A stretch of DNA of 64,000 nucleotides from Chimaeribacter californicus. GTDB taxonomy: Bacteria > Pseudomonadota > Gammaproteobacteria > Enterobacterales > Enterobacteriaceae. Both the position numbers and the translations under genes were made by a program. The notes below the pieces were generated by a model. That model did not search any database, had not been told where the DNA came from, and worked only from the letters and a program-made list of their open reading frames with translations. How positions within the stretch are numbered: position 1 is the first letter of the stretch; each line of letters begins with the position of its first letter. Shown piece after piece: positions 36,017 to 48,199 of the stretch. Where the stretch lies: assembly GCF_002858675.1 (NCBI RefSeq), contig NZ_PJZF01000005.1, positions 1 to 64,000 on the forward strand, in the 5' to 3' direction.

Positions 36017-37780
36017 TCAGTAGCCGATAGCGGCCCCGGCCGGGCGGCGCACATCATTGGCCCCGTACAGATAGCCTTCACGCACTTTGCCGGAAACCGC
36101 CGAGTCATTGCCGGAGTTGGCCGGGGAGACGCCCGCCGCACCCGGCAGGCCGACCATAATCAGCTCGGCTGCGCCCCATGGGGTTTGCTCCACCATCTTG
36201 TAGCCGCGTTGTGCCAGCAGGGCCAGGGTATCCGCAGAGAGGCCGCGCTGCTCGTAATAGACTTCATCCGGCAGCCACTGGTGGTGAATGCGCGGCGCAT
36301 CTACTGCTTCCTGCGGAGCCATGCCGTAATCGATGATATTGATCGCCGCCTGCAGGGTAATGCTGATAATGCGCGACCCGCCCGGCGAGCCGAGCACCAG
36401 GAAGATTTTTCCGTCTTTGGTCACCAGTGACGGGCTCATCGATGAAAGTGGGCGCTTACCGGGGGCAATGGCATTACGGCTGCCCTGCACCAGGCCATAA
36501 AGATTCTGCTCACCCACTTTGGTGGTGAAATCATCCATTTCGTCGTTGAGGAAAAAGCCGGTACCCGGTGCGATCACCACCGCGCCGAAGCGGCCATTTA
36601 CCGTGTACGTGGTGGAGACCGCGTTGCCTTGCTGGTCAACGATGGAGTAGTGGGTGGTTTCCGGTTTCTCATGCGGCATCATGCCCGGCTGCACGTTTTC
36701 AGACGGGGTGGCGCGTTCCGGGTCGATCTGCTTGCGGATCTCACCGGCGTAACTTTTGCTGGTCAGGCGGCCGATGGGGTTGGTGACAAACGCCGGGTCG
36801 CCGAGGTAGGTGTTGCGGTCCATATAGGCGTGGCGCATCGCTTCGGTCAGCACATGAATTGAGGCGGCGGAATTGAAGCCCATCTCTTTCAGGTTGTAGC
36901 CCTCAATGATGTTGAGGGTCTCGCACAGCGTCGTGCCGCCGGAGCTGGGCGGCGGCGAGGAAACAAACTTATAGCCGCGATAGCTACAGGTGAGCGGGGC
37001 GGTTTCGCTGATCCGGTAGTCGGCAAAGTCTTTGGCGGTGAGTAACCCACCGCCTTTTTTCGCCGCGGCTTCGACGGCCGCCGGGATATGCCCTTTATAG
37101 AAGGCGTCCGGCCCGCGCTGGGCAATCGCCTCCAGCGTGTTGGCCAGATCTTTTTGCACCAGCCGGTCGCCCGGTTGCAGTGCGCTGCCGTCCGGGCGCA
37201 GGAAAAGCCGCGCCGCTTCCGGGTCGTCATGGAAGCGCTTGACGGTGGTGTCCAGCACGTCGGTATCCGCGCGGGTCAGCACAAAGCCCTGGCGCGCCAG
37301 CCTGATGGCCGGCTCCATGACCTGGCGGCGCGTCAGCTTGCCATATTCGCGCTGTGCGGTGTCCAGCCCCAGCACCGTGCCGGGCACCCCGGCGGCCAGG
37401 TAGCCATACAGCGAGGCATCTTTACGGACTTTGCCCTGTGCATCCAGGTACATGTCCGCGCTGGCGGCGGCCGGGGCGGTCTCCCGGAAGTTGATAAAGG
37501 TGTCTTTGCCGTCCGCCAGGTGGATTGTCATAAAGCCGCCGCCGCCGATGTTACCGCAGCAGGGGTTCACCACCGCCTGCGCATAGCCCACGGCCACGGC
37601 GGCATCAATCGCATTGCCGCCCCTTTTCAGGATATCCACCCCAATCTGGGAGGCCAGATATTGCGAGGAGACCACCATCCCGTGCTGCGCCTCAACGGCC
37701 GGCATCGACGCGGCATGCAGGCTGCCGCTCACCAGCAGTGCCAGCGCACTCAGCGGCGCTGTCCATTTTCCTAACCCCAT
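36017..37780 (-). CDS. ggt: Gamma-glutamyltranspeptidase
   Basis: A 587-residue periplasmic enzyme that hydrolyses or transfers the gamma-glutamyl group of glutathione. A signal peptide of about 24 residues (LLVSGSLHAA) leads the large subunit. Autocleavage occurs before T375 in the PETTHYSIVD motif, whose Thr becomes the nucleophile of the small subunit. GSPGGSRI near 470 holds the oxyanion-hole glycines. The substrate-binding R99 lies in INFRETAP. GGAGGGAAT precedes the ATG. In E. coli ggt lies elsewhere, so its place between malZ and the peroxiredoxin is lineage-specific. Confidence 0.96.
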   Translation of the reverse strand: MGLGKWTAPLSALALLVSGSLHAASMPAVEAQHGMVVSSQYLASQIGVDILKRGGNAIDAAVAVGYAQAVVNPCCGNIGGGGFMTIHLADGKDTFINFRETAPAAASADMYLDAQGKVRKDASLYGYLAAGVPGTVLGLDTAQREYGKLTRRQVMEPAIRLARQGFVLTRADTDVLDTTVKRFHDDPEAARLFLRPDGSALQPGDRLVQKDLANTLEAIAQRGPDAFYKGHIPAAVEAAAKKGGGLLTAKDFADYRISETAPLTCSYRGYKFVSSPPPSSGGTTLCETLNIIEGYNLKEMGFNSAASIHVLTEAMRHAYMDRNTYLGDPAFVTNPIGRLTSKSYAGEIRKQIDPERATPSENVQPGMMPHEKPETTHYSIVDQQGNAVSTTYTVNGRFGAVVIAPGTGFFLNDEMDDFTTKVGEQNLYGLVQGSRNAIAPGKRPLSSMSPSLVTKDGKIFLVLGSPGGSRIISITLQAAINIIDYGMAPQEAVDAPRIHHQWLPDEVYYEQRGLSADTLALLAQRGYKMVEQTPWGAAELIMVGLPGAAGVSPANSGNDSAVSGKVREGYLYGANDVRRPAGAAIGY

Positions 37781-38079
37781 ATTCCCTCCTGTCTGTGCTG
37801 ATATTATCGTTATAGGTGCAAGCCACTGCCCACCGGTAAAAGCGCTGCAAATGTCGCGCCAGGCCGGCGGCCGTTAACGTGCTTTATCAGCGTAGCGGGA
37901 AACAGGCAAGGAAGTAGCAGAAAACACGAGAGAAATCGTCATGTTGCCGGGCAGGGCGGCAACAGGGAGGGGCAGGGGTGACCTGAAAAGGGGCAGACGT
38001 AAAAAAACCGGCGGGCAAAGCCGGCCGGTTTTTATCCTGAATGCGCACCGGCCGGGCTCTCACCCGGCCGGTGAACAGA
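37781..38079. other. Intergenic region ggt / peroxiredoxin
   Basis: About 300 bases. It holds the ggt promoter region near 37800-37825 (minus-strand TATAACGATAATATC) and the terminator of the peroxiredoxin gene (38001-38033). No gene is supported. Confidence 0.5.
38001..38033 (-). terminator. Terminator of the peroxiredoxin gene
   Basis: AAAAAAACCGG...CCGGTTTTT flanks a GC-rich stem. On the minus strand it ends in a T7 run, 47 bases past the stop codon. Confidence 0.75.
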
Positions 38080-38682
38080 TTACAGGTTAGTGGCGTTCTC
38101 AGACAGGTACTTGGCCACGCCGTCCGGAGAGGCGCCCATGCCAACTTTCCCTTTTTCCCACTGAGCCGGGCACACTTCGCCGTGCTCTTCGTGGAATTGC
38201 AGCGCGTCTACCATGCGCAGCATTTCGTCGATGTTACGGCCCAGCGGCAGGTCGTTAACAACCTGGTGACGCACGATGCCGTCTTTGTCGATCAGGAAGG
38301 AACCACGCAGCGCAACGCCTGCGTCCGGGTGCTCGATACCGTACGCTTTCTGGATTTCACGCTTAACGTCAGCAACCATCGCGTATTTCACTTCACCGAT
38401 GCCGCCTTTATCAACCGGGGTTTTACGCCATGCGTTGTGAACGAACTCGGAGTCGAAGGAGATACCAACCACTTCCACGCCACGGTTCTGGAATTCAGCG
38501 TAACGGTTGTCGAAGGCGATCAGTTCAGACGGGCAAACAAAGGTGAAGTCCATTGGCCAGAAGAAGACAACGGTAGGTTTGCCAGCGGTGTGTTTTTTGA
38601 AGTTGAAGTTTTCAACGATTTCACCACTGCCCAGAACGGCAGCAGCGGTAAAGTCTGGGGCTGGGCGAGTTACCAGGACCAT
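38080..38682 (-). CDS. Typical 2-Cys peroxiredoxin (AhpC/TSA family, PrxC-like)
   Basis: A 200-residue cytoplasmic thiol peroxidase reducing H2O2 and organic peroxides. The peroxidatic C50 lies in MDFTFVCPSE and the resolving C171 in GEVCPAQW. GGIG (about 93-96) and a C-terminal KYL stretch resemble the features of oxidation-sensitive peroxiredoxins. It is more like eukaryotic-type Tsa proteins than E. coli AhpC (187 residues), and no AhpF reductase gene adjoins it. An AGGAG site lies 5 bases before the ATG. An OxyR-like site is found upstream (38786-38822). Confidence 0.94.
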   Translation of the reverse strand: MVLVTRPAPDFTAAAVLGSGEIVENFNFKKHTAGKPTVVFFWPMDFTFVCPSELIAFDNRYAEFQNRGVEVVGISFDSEFVHNAWRKTPVDKGGIGEVKYAMVADVKREIQKAYGIEHPDAGVALRGSFLIDKDGIVRHQVVNDLPLGRNIDEMLRMVDALQFHEEHGEVCPAQWEKGKVGMGASPDGVAKYLSENATNL

Positions 38683-38785
38683 AATTACTCCTGTAATATC
38701 AAGTTAAAGGACAGTTTATGAATAAGACGAAGGCAGTATAGGGATTTAGACAGGGTGAATAAAGGGTGAAAGACCAATCATTCAG

Positions 38786-38822
38786 ATAGCTTCCGGCTAT
38801 TAATGCAAGTTGTAAAATCTAT
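38786..38822 (-). promoter_or_regulatory. Candidate OxyR binding site
   Basis: ATAG-N7-CTAT-N7-AGTT-N7-CTAT reproduces the recalled OxyR consensus (four tetranucleotides ATAG/CTAT with 7-base spacers) at three of four elements and with exact spacing. It lies about 104-140 bases upstream of the peroxiredoxin start. The minus-strand sequence has a TATACT -10-like hexamer closer to the gene with only a weak -35, which suits activator-dependent transcription. Confidence 0.6.
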
Positions 38823-38869
38823 CTCGCTTTAACAATAACCCTTAAAAAATCCTGCCTTAACGTGCGCCG

Positions 38870-39451
38870 TCATAACTGGCGATGACGCGCTTTTTCCATC
38901 ATCTGCGGGTAGAAATCGAAGAATATTGCCTCAAACTGCGGGTAATTGCGCTCAATGTCAACAAAAGACCCTTTCAGCTGATGCAGGCGCGGGCGGCGTG
39001 CCGCCATGCCGGCCAGTACGTTGGCGATAAACGGCAGGCCGGCATAGCGCTCCAGCCAGCGTTCCGGCCAGAGTACCCGGTTCAGCTGCTGAAAACCTTC
39101 CGGCAGGGTAGGTAGATTGGGTGAAATTTGACCTTGCGCATAATTCACAAAGGCCGGCAGGGTATAATCCGCCTCCAGTTTTTGCCAGTGCAGGGCCAGA
39201 AAATGGTCCCACATCACGTCCATGGTAATGGGCGCGACCCGGCGGTATTCCTCACTGAACAGGCGGCGTGCCTCCCTGACGGCCGGCAGGCTGTCGGTCA
39301 GGGAATCTACCCGGCGGTGCATGCGGATGCCTTCAACCACCGCCTGATCATAAAGATGCGTGGGATCACCGCGGACGAAATCAGCGGCCAGGTTTCCGGT
39401 CAGTGAGCTGTGGGCCAGATGGGCCAGATGCAGATGGGCAAGAAAATTCAT
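38870..39451 (-). CDS. acpH: Acyl carrier protein phosphodiesterase AcpH
   Basis: A 193-residue HD-like hydrolase that removes the 4'-phosphopantetheine group from acyl carrier protein. The start [20 protein letters not shown] is diagnostic. [12 protein letters not shown], the metal-type motif [10 protein letters not shown] and [15 protein letters not shown] are conserved with E. coli AcpH. It is divergent from queA, its usual neighbour. The gap to the peroxiredoxin start is 187 bases. Confidence 0.95.
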   Translation of the reverse strand: MNFLAHLHLAHLAHSSLTGNLAADFVRGDPTHLYDQAVVEGIRMHRRVDSLTDSLPAVREARRLFSEEYRRVAPITMDVMWDHFLALHWQKLEADYTLPAFVNYAQGQISPNLPTLPEGFQQLNRVLWPERWLERYAGLPFIANVLAGMAARRPRLHQLKGSFVDIERNYPQFEAIFFDFYPQMMEKARHRQL

Positions 39452-39493
39452 TCCGGCAGTATAACCATTTCAGGCGCCGGACGCCCTTAATTG

Positions 39494-39522
39494 TTGCAGC
39501 CGGGCGGTGCTGGCTCTAGACT
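39494..39522 (+). promoter_or_regulatory. Predicted promoter of queA
   Basis: TTGCAG (39494-39499) and TAGACT (39517-39522) are separated by 17 bases, 34 bases before the queA ATG at 39556. By-eye match only. Confidence 0.35.
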
Positions 39523-39555
39523 AAGCCGCCTGTTTTTCACGTGAAGTAGAGTGTT

Positions 39556-41849
<2,294 letters not shown>

Positions 41850-41902
41850 TTTCAGCAACTGCTTTCGATAACATTGATTTCGATAACAATGAGGGAATTT
41901 TA

Positions 41903-42238
41903 ATGAGTCTGTTCATTTCTGATGCGGTAGCCGCCGCTGGCGCACCGGCCGGACAGTCAAGCCCGTACTCGCTGGTGATTATGCTGGTGGTATTTGGCCT
42001 GATTTTCTACTTCATGATCCTGCGTCCGCAACAAAAACGCGGCAAGGAACACAAAAAGCTGATGGAGTCGATCGGCAAAGGTGATGAAGTGCTGACCAAC
42101 GGTGGGCTGATTGGCCGCGTGGCCAAAGTCTCTGAGACCGGCTACATCGTGATTGCGCTGAATGAAACCACAGAAGTGACGATTAAGCGTGACTACGTAA
42201 CCGCCGTTCTGCCGAAAGGTACGATGAAGGCTCTGTAA
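41903..42238 (+). CDS. yajC: Preprotein translocase subunit YajC
   Basis: A 111-residue single-span inner-membrane protein that joins SecD and SecF to form the SecDF-YajC complex with SecYEG. One hydrophobic segment (about 20-42, VIMLVVFGLIFYFMIL) is followed by RPQQKRGKEHKKLM and a small cytoplasmic domain with the GDEVLTNGGLIGRV block. GAGGGAAT lies before the ATG. It lies between tgt and secD, as in E. coli. Confidence 0.96.
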   Translation: MSLFISDAVAAAGAPAGQSSPYSLVIMLVVFGLIFYFMILRPQQKRGKEHKKLMESIGKGDEVLTNGGLIGRVAKVSETGYIVIALNETTEVTIKRDYVTAVLPKGTMKAL

Positions 42239-42263
42239 TTGAATTTTCCCTAAGGGAACTGCC

Positions 42264-44111
42264 GTGTTAAACCGATATCCTTTGTGGAAGTATCTGATGT
42301 TGATCGTCGTGATCCTCATCGGTTTGCTTTATGCGCTTCCCAACCTTTATGGTGAGGATCCGGCTGTGCAGATTACTGGCGCTCGGGGCTCCGACGCCAG
42401 TATGGCCACGCTGGACCAAGTCAAAAGTGCGCTCGATAAAGACCAGATCGCGAGCAAATCCATCGCCCTGGAAAATGGCGCCATCCTTGCCCGCTTCAAA
42501 GATACCGACGTTCAGCTGCGGGCACGTGAAGTGCTGACCAACGTGCTGGGCGACAAATATGTCATCGCGCTCAACCTGGCCCCGGCCACCCCCACCTGGC
42601 TCTCTGCCATTGCAGCCGAACCGATGAAACTCGGCCTCGACCTGCGCGGCGGCGTTCACTTCCTGATGGAAGTGGATATGGAGACGGCGATGGGCAAGCT
42701 GCAGGAACAGACGATGGACTCCCTGCGCAGCGACCTGCGTGACAAAAACATCCCTTACGCCACGGTACGCAAGCTGGCTGATAACGCCGTGGAAGTGCGC
42801 TTCCGTGATGCCGCCACCCGCGACAGCGCGATAAGCTACCTGACGCCGCGCCACCGTGACCTGGTGCTGAATGCCTCCGGCGACAACGCGCTGCGTGTGG
42901 TAATGACCGATGAACGCCTGCGCCAGTCGCGTGAAGACGCGGTGCAGCAGAACATCAATATCCTGCGCAACCGTGTGAACCAGCTGGGCGTTGCAGAGCC
43001 GCTGGTACAGCGCCAGGGCGCTGACCGCATCGTGGTTGAACTGCCGGGCATCCAGGACACTGCGCGTGCCAAGGAGATCCTGGGCGCGACCGCGTCTCTG
43101 GAGTTCCGTCTGGTGAACACCAACGTTGACGCCAGCGCGGCCGCGTCCGGCCGTGTACCGGGTGACAGCGAAGTGAAAAACACCCGTGAAGGCCAGCCGA
43201 TTGTGCTGTACAAGCGTGTGGTGCTGACCGGTGACCACATCACCGACTCCACCTCCAGCATGGGCGAATACAACCAGCCGCAGGTCGACATCTCGCTCGA
43301 CAGCGCAGGCGGTTCCGCCATGTCCAACTTCACCAAGGACAACATCGGCAAGCCGATGGCGACCCTGTTTGTGGAGTACAAAGACAGCGGCAAGAAAGAC
43401 GCCAATGGTCGCGGCATTCTGGTGAAACAGGAAGAAGTGATCAACGTGGCGACGATCCAGTCCCGCCTGGGTAACCGCTTCCAGATCACCGGCATCAACG
43501 ATCCGAACGAAGCCCGCCAGCTTTCGCTGCTGCTGCGTGCCGGGGCGCTGATTGCGCCAATCCAGATCGTGGAAGAGCGCACCATCGGCCCGACCCTGGG
43601 GATGCAGAACATCCAGCAGGGGCTGCAGGCCTGTCTGTGGGGCCTGGTGGCGTCCATCGTGTTTATGGTGGTCTACTACCGTAAATTTGGTGTGATCGCG
43701 ACCAGCGCGCTGATTGCCAACCTGATCCTGATTGTCGGCATTATGTCCCTGCTGCCGGGGGCGACCCTGACCATGCCGGGCATCGCGGGTGTCGTGCTGA
43801 CGCTGGCCGTGGCCGTGGATGCGAACGTACTGATTAATGAGCGTATCAAGGAAGAGCTGAGGAACGGGCGTTCCGTTCAGCAGGCGATCCATGAGGGCTA
43901 TAAAGGCGCGTTCTCCAGTATTATTGATGCCAACGTGACGACGCTTATCACCGCCATCATTCTTTATGCGGTCGGCACCGGGTCGATTAAAGGGTTTGCC
44001 ATCACCACCGCTATCGGTGTGGCGACCTCGATGTTTACATCGATCGTCGGAACCCGTGCCATCGTCAACCTGCTTTACGGCGGCAAACGCATTAACAAGC
44101 TGTCTATCTGA
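42264..44111 (+). CDS. secD: Protein translocase subunit SecD
   Basis: A 615-residue inner-membrane protein with six membrane segments: one near the N-terminus ([18 protein letters not shown]) and five at the C-terminus. A large periplasmic domain lies between. It uses the proton gradient to help pull secreted proteins across. The D1 motif [11 protein letters not shown] and D4 motif [26 protein letters not shown] are present. The start is GTG with AAGGGAA before it, 25 bases after yajC. secF follows 10 bases after the stop codon. Confidence 0.96.
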   Translation: MLNRYPLWKYLMLIVVILIGLLYALPNLYGEDPAVQITGARGSDASMATLDQVKSALDKDQIASKSIALENGAILARFKDTDVQLRAREVLTNVLGDKYVIALNLAPATPTWLSAIAAEPMKLGLDLRGGVHFLMEVDMETAMGKLQEQTMDSLRSDLRDKNIPYATVRKLADNAVEVRFRDAATRDSAISYLTPRHRDLVLNASGDNALRVVMTDERLRQSREDAVQQNINILRNRVNQLGVAEPLVQRQGADRIVVELPGIQDTARAKEILGATASLEFRLVNTNVDASAAASGRVPGDSEVKNTREGQPIVLYKRVVLTGDHITDSTSSMGEYNQPQVDISLDSAGGSAMSNFTKDNIGKPMATLFVEYKDSGKKDANGRGILVKQEEVINVATIQSRLGNRFQITGINDPNEARQLSLLLRAGALIAPIQIVEERTIGPTLGMQNIQQGLQACLWGLVASIVFMVVYYRKFGVIATSALIANLILIVGIMSLLPGATLTMPGIAGVVLTLAVAVDANVLINERIKEELRNGRSVQQAIHEGYKGAFSSIIDANVTTLITAIILYAVGTGSIKGFAITTAIGVATSMFTSIVGTRAIVNLLYGGKRINKLSI

Positions 44112-44121
44112 GGAGTGCGTT

Positions 44122-45090
44122 GTGGCACAACAATATACTGTTGAACAACTGAATTACGGCCGTAAAGTCCATGACTTTATGCGCTGGGACAACGTGGCGT
44201 TCTGTATCTCCGGCCTGCTGTTGATTGCGTCGGTGATCATTATGGGCGTGCGCGGGTTCAACTGGGGCCTGGATTTCACCGGCGGTACGGTGATCGAGAT
44301 CAGTCTCAGCCAGCCGGCCAACCTGGACACGATGCGTGAGTCGCTGGAGAAAGCAGGCTTTGCCGATCCGGTGGTGCAGAACTTCGGCAGCAGCCGTGAC
44401 GTGATTGTGCGTATGCCGCCGGTCAGCGGCAATGCCGGGCAGGAGCTGGGCAACAAGGTGATCTCGCTGGTAAACAGCCAGATTGACAAGAGTGCCTCGG
44501 TCAAGCGTATTGAGTTCGTCGGCCCAAGCGTGGGCAACGATCTGGCGCAAGCCGGCGGCATGGCCTTGCTGATCGCGCTGATCTCCATCCTGGTTTACGT
44601 CGGCTTCCGCTTCGAGTGGCGGCTGGCACTGGGTGCTGTCCTGGCGTTGGCGCATGACGTCATTATCACCATGGGGATCCTGTCTCTGTTCCGCATTGAG
44701 ATCGACCTGACTATCATCGCCTCGCTGATGTCGGTTATCGGTTACTCGCTGAACGACAGCATCGTGGTCTCTGACCGTATCCGTGAGAATTTCCGCAAGA
44801 TCCGTCGCGGCAATGCTTACGAAATTACCAACGTGTCACTGACCCAGACCCTGAGCCGTACCATCATGACCTCCGCTACCACGCTGGTGGTGGTGCTGAT
44901 GCTCTACATCTTCGGCGGCGCGCTGCTGGAGGGCTTCTCCCTGACCATGTTGATCGGGGTGTCGATCGGTACGGTCTCCTCAATTTATGTGGCCTCAGCG
45001 CTGGCGCTGAAGCTTGGCATGAAGCGTGAGCACATGCTGCAACAGAAAGTTGAGAAGGAAGGGGCCGATCAGCCGACTATCCTGCGCTGA
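44122..45090 (+). CDS. secF: Protein translocase subunit SecF
   Basis: A 322-residue inner-membrane partner of SecD with six membrane segments. The D1-like motif [15 protein letters not shown] and the fourth-segment [23 protein letters not shown] are conserved. A GTG start at 44122 with AGGAGTG upstream gives [15 protein letters not shown] as in E. coli (323 residues). The longer frame from 43966 overlaps secD and is rejected. A strong terminator follows. Confidence 0.96.
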   Translation: MAQQYTVEQLNYGRKVHDFMRWDNVAFCISGLLLIASVIIMGVRGFNWGLDFTGGTVIEISLSQPANLDTMRESLEKAGFADPVVQNFGSSRDVIVRMPPVSGNAGQELGNKVISLVNSQIDKSASVKRIEFVGPSVGNDLAQAGGMALLIALISILVYVGFRFEWRLALGAVLALAHDVIITMGILSLFRIEIDLTIIASLMSVIGYSLNDSIVVSDRIRENFRKIRRGNAYEITNVSLTQTLSRTIMTSATTLVVVLMLYIFGGALLEGFSLTMLIGVSIGTVSSIYVASALALKLGMKREHMLQQKVEKEGADQPTILR

Positions 45091-45109
45091 TCCTCCTCCG
45101 CTACCCAGT

Positions 45110-45137
45110 AAAAACCCCGCTATGCGGGGTTTTTTTA
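45110..45137. terminator. Terminator after secF
   Basis: A5, ACCCCGC-TAT-GCGGGGT, T7. It ends the queA-secF operon and may also serve the convergent yajI. Confidence 0.92.
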
Positions 45138-45153
45138 TGGGGAAACGCCTGCA

Positions 45154-45777
45154 TTACGGGGCGGACGGTGTGGCCTCAGGCGACGCGGTTTCAGACGATG
45201 TCACCTCTGTGGAAGGCGCCGCAGGGGTGACATCCCGCAGGCGGATAAAGCCCAGCTGTTCCGGCGCCTGGCCGCTGAAACGCAGCTCCAGGGTCTGCTC
45301 CGTTTTCGGCAGCAAAGAAGGGCTGACCGTCACCGGCTGGGAGAGCATATCCACCAGCAATGGCTTGCCGGTGGTCGGGTCAAGCGGGCCCCAGTCCACG
45401 GTGGCGGTAAACGCGGGCAGGGAGGTGCCGGACAGGGCGCGGATATGCAGCAAGGCCTGCGAGCCGCTGGCTTCCGGGGCTACGTGGCTCAGAGAGACGC
45501 TGAGTTCACCGGCGGCGCTTTTCAGCGCGGCCGGGCTGTTGGCCGCCGGCAGCACATAGACCCCGTCAGTAGAATTGCGGTTCAGCTGGCTCTGCTGCTC
45601 CAGCGCGGTGGCCTCGTCGGTCAGCGCCTGTAGCTTCTGGTTGAGCTGAACCACCTCTGATTTGAGTTTCGGTACCTGTGGGTTTTGCGCGCATGCGCTT
45701 AACAGCACGGCGGAGGCCAGTAAGGCCATACGGCATAACGGGCGGGGACGAAGCTTGAGGTAACTGATTGTCATCAT
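45154..45777 (-). CDS. yajI: YajI-like lipoprotein (DUF3251)
   Basis: A 207-residue predicted lipoprotein. A signal sequence with lipobox LLSAC (Cys about residue 28 from the start used) is followed by a short coiled segment (LKSEVVQLNQKLQALTDEATAL) and the DUF3251 domain (GVYVLPAANSPAALKSAAGELSVSL and PAFTATVDWG). The tail is Thr/Ser/Pro/Glu-rich. The start at 45777 has AAGGAA about 8 bases upstream; adjacent Met codons make it uncertain by one residue, and the frame extends to 45801. It lies between secF and nrdR as in E. coli. Function unknown. Confidence 0.85.
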   Translation of the reverse strand: MMTISYLKLRPRPLCRMALLASAVLLSACAQNPQVPKLKSEVVQLNQKLQALTDEATALEQQSQLNRNSTDGVYVLPAANSPAALKSAAGELSVSLSHVAPEASGSQALLHIRALSGTSLPAFTATVDWGPLDPTTGKPLLVDMLSQPVTVSPSLLPKTEQTLELRFSGQAPEQLGFIRLRDVTPAAPSTEVTSSETASPEATPSAP

Positions 45778-45959
45778 GGTAATTTCCTTTTCCAGATTCA
45801 CTCTCTAAAGCGTAGCCTTCCCGGCGAGGAAAGTCATGCAAAACGCCGGTGCGGCACCGTAAACACCAACCAGGCGTCAACAAATAGGCATCGGCCTTTG
45901 TAGTCCGCAGAGTTCGCGGTAAACTGGGCACCCGTCAGAAATGCTAATCAGGAAGTTCC

Positions 45960-46409
45960 ATGCACTGTCCATTTTGTGCCGCCGTTGATACGAAAGTGAT
46001 CGATTCACGTCTGGTTGGTGATGGCTCGCAGGTGCGCCGCCGTCGCCAGTGTCTGGTGTGCAGCGAACGTTTTACGACGTTTGAAGTGGCTGAACTGGTG
46101 ATGCCGCGGGTGATTAAAAGTAACGACGTGCGCGAACCCTTCAATGAGGACAAGCTGCGCAGCGGCATGCTGAAGGCGCTGGAAAAGCGCCCGGTCAGCT
46201 CCGACGACGTAGAGATGGCCATCAGCCACCTGAAATCCCAGTTGCGCGCCACCGGCGAGCGTGAGGTGCCGGCTAAAATGGTCGGCGGCCTGGTGATGGA
46301 TGCGTTAAAGCGGCTCGATAAAGTGGCCTATATCCGTTTTGCCTCGGTTTATCGCAGTTTTGAGGATGTCCGCGAATTTGGCGAAGAGATCGCCCGCCTG
46401 CAAGATTAA
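45960..46409 (+). CDS. nrdR: Transcriptional repressor NrdR
   Basis: A 149-residue regulator of ribonucleotide reductase genes. The N-terminal zinc ribbon has C3, C6, C31 and C34 (MHCPFC and QCLVC), and the ATP-cone domain (about 47-137) senses ATP/dATP. Key blocks [19 protein letters not shown] and [20 protein letters not shown] are intact. AGGAAG lies before the ATG. It leads nrdR-ribD-ribH-nusB, with ribD 8 bases downstream. Confidence 0.97.
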   Translation: MHCPFCAAVDTKVIDSRLVGDGSQVRRRRQCLVCSERFTTFEVAELVMPRVIKSNDVREPFNEDKLRSGMLKALEKRPVSSDDVEMAISHLKSQLRATGEREVPAKMVGGLVMDALKRLDKVAYIRFASVYRSFEDVREFGEEIARLQD

Positions 46410-46417
46410 GGAAGCCT

Positions 46418-47566
46418 ATGCAGCACGATGAATTTTACATGGCGCGGGCATTTGAGCTGGCTCGTCTGGGGCGCTTTACCACTACCCCGAACCCTAACGT
46501 AGGCTGTGTGATCGTGCGCGACGGCGTGATCGTCGGCGAAGGCTATCACCTGCGTGCCGGTGAGCCGCATGCGGAAGTGCATGCCCTGCGCATGGCCGGT
46601 GAAAAGGCGCGTGGTGCCACGGCCTATGTGACGCTGGAGCCGTGCAGCCACCACGGCCGCACGCCGCCCTGTTGCGATGCGCTGATCGCCGCCGGCGTCA
46701 GCCGGGTGGTGGCCGCGATGCAGGACCCTAACCCGGAAGTGGCCGGGCGCGGCCTCTACCGGCTGAAACAGGCCGGCATTGAGGTGCGCCATAATGTGAT
46801 GCTGGAGGAAGCCGAAGCGGTGAACCGCGGTTTCCTGAAGCGGATGCGCACCGGTTTCCCCTATTTACAGCTGAAAATGGGCGCGTCGCTGGATGGCCGC
46901 ACCGCGATGGCCTCGGGCGAAAGCCAGTGGATCACCTCGCCGGAAGCCCGGCGTGATGTGCAGCGTTTTCGTGCGGAGAGTTCCGCCATCCTCAGCAGCA
47001 GCGCCACCGTGCTGGCTGATGACCCGGCGCTGACCGTGCGTTGGGGCGAGCTGGACAGCGCACTCCGTGAGCGTTACCCCTCACCGCAGGCCGCTCAGCT
47101 GTCTGCCGCCCACCCGGCGGATGCTGCCTCGCTGCGCCAGCCGCTGCGGGTGATCATCGACAGCCAGAACCGCGTAACGCCTCAGCATCGCCTGATTACC
47201 CAGCCGGGGCAGAGCCTGCTGGCCCGCGTGCAGGCCGACCATCACGCCTGGCCGGAAAACGTGGAACAGTGGCAGGTGCCGGAGCGTGATGGGCGCATTG
47301 ATCTGGTGGTAATGATGATGTTGCTGGCAAAACGACAGGTGAATTCGGTGTGGGTCGAAGCCGGGGCAGGGCTGGCCGGGGCGCTGTTACAGGCCGGGCT
47401 GGTGGATGAGCTGATTGTCTATCTTGCCCCTAAAATGCTGGGTGACACCGCGCGCGGCCTGTGTGCCCTGCCGGGGCTGAGCGCGCTGGCAGACGCGCCG
47501 CAATTCGCGTTCAGTGAGGTGCGGCAGGTTGGCCCGGACTTGCGGCTGCGGCTGAAACCGATGTGA
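46418..47566 (+). CDS. ribD: Riboflavin biosynthesis deaminase/reductase RibD
   Basis: A 382-residue two-domain enzyme of riboflavin synthesis. The N-terminal deaminase has zinc ligands H51 (HAEVHAL), C76 (EPCSHHG) and C85 (PPCCDAL), with catalytic E53. The C-terminal reductase (about 147-382) has LKMGASLDGRTAMASGESQWITS and the NADPH-binding VEAGAGLAGALL. The E. coli protein is 367 residues; the extra about 15 lie in the reductase around residues 215-230. AAGGAAG precedes the ATG. Confidence 0.96.
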   Translation: MQHDEFYMARAFELARLGRFTTTPNPNVGCVIVRDGVIVGEGYHLRAGEPHAEVHALRMAGEKARGATAYVTLEPCSHHGRTPPCCDALIAAGVSRVVAAMQDPNPEVAGRGLYRLKQAGIEVRHNVMLEEAEAVNRGFLKRMRTGFPYLQLKMGASLDGRTAMASGESQWITSPEARRDVQRFRAESSAILSSSATVLADDPALTVRWGELDSALRERYPSPQAAQLSAAHPADAASLRQPLRVIIDSQNRVTPQHRLITQPGQSLLARVQADHHAWPENVEQWQVPERDGRIDLVVMMMLLAKRQVNSVWVEAGAGLAGALLQAGLVDELIVYLAPKMLGDTARGLCALPGLSALADAPQFAFSEVRQVGPDLRLRLKPM

Positions 47567-47657
47567 CATCATGGCCGTACCTGCGCCAAACCACCGGGAA
47601 GAAATCGTTTGCCCGGCATGTGAAGTAAAAACCGCATGCGCAGGCAAGGAAAGAGTG

Positions 47658-47666
47658 TGATAGAAT
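47658..47666 (+). promoter_or_regulatory. Predicted extended -10 promoter of ribH
   Basis: TGATAGAAT has the TG-N-TANNNT form of an extended -10 and lies 43 bases before the ribH ATG. A CCCC/GGGG hairpin lies just after it in the leader. No good -35 at 17 bases is seen. Confidence 0.4.
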
Positions 47667-47708
47667 CCGCCCCCCTGCGGGGTATTGAACCCAAATTAAG
47701 GAAAGCGT

Positions 47709-48179
47709 ATGAACGTTATCGAAGGTGTTGTTGCGACTCCTGACGCACGTGTGGCGATTGCAATTGCTCGTTTTAATAATTTCATTAATGACAGTCTGCT
47801 GGAAGGCGCCATTGATGCCCTGAAACGCATTGGTCAGGTTTCTGAAGACAATATCACCATCGTTTGGGTTCCGGGCGCGTATGAGCTGCCGCTGGCCGCC
47901 CGCACGCTGGCGAATACCCAGCGCTATGACGCGATTATCGCGCTTGGCACGGTGATCCGCGGGGGCACCGCCCACTTCGAATATGTGGCAGGTGAATGCA
48001 GTTCCGGTCTGGCAAGCGTTGCCATGACCAGCGAAATTCCAGTGACCTTTGGCGTGCTGACCACCGAAAGCATCGAACAGGCCATCGAGCGCGCTGGAAC
48101 CAAAGCGGGTAACAAAGGGGCAGAAGCTGCCCTGACCGCACTTGAAATGATCAATGTCATCAAGGCCATCAAGGCCTGA
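47709..48179 (+). CDS. ribH: 6,7-dimethyl-8-ribityllumazine synthase
   Basis: A 156-residue enzyme (RibH, called RibE in E. coli) forming 60-subunit shells and condensing ribityl-aminouracil with dihydroxybutanone phosphate. Active-site blocks [41 protein letters not shown] (catalytic His) and [11 protein letters not shown] are complete. It follows ribD after 142 bases, enough for its own promoter, and is followed by nusB at 20 bases. Confidence 0.97.
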   Translation: MNVIEGVVATPDARVAIAIARFNNFINDSLLEGAIDALKRIGQVSEDNITIVWVPGAYELPLAARTLANTQRYDAIIALGTVIRGGTAHFEYVAGECSSGLASVAMTSEIPVTFGVLTTESIEQAIERAGTKAGNKGAEAALTALEMINVIKAIKA

Positions 48180-48199
48180 ATTTAGTTAAGGGGATTTCC

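Noticed and set aside
42267-43892. 541-codon minus-strand frame opposite secD
   Set aside because: Antisense shadow; secD on the other strand is fully conserved.
45778-45959. FMN riboswitch before nrdR-ribD
   Set aside because: No conserved RFN element blocks were seen here or in 47567-47708. Enterobacteria normally carry this element at ribB.
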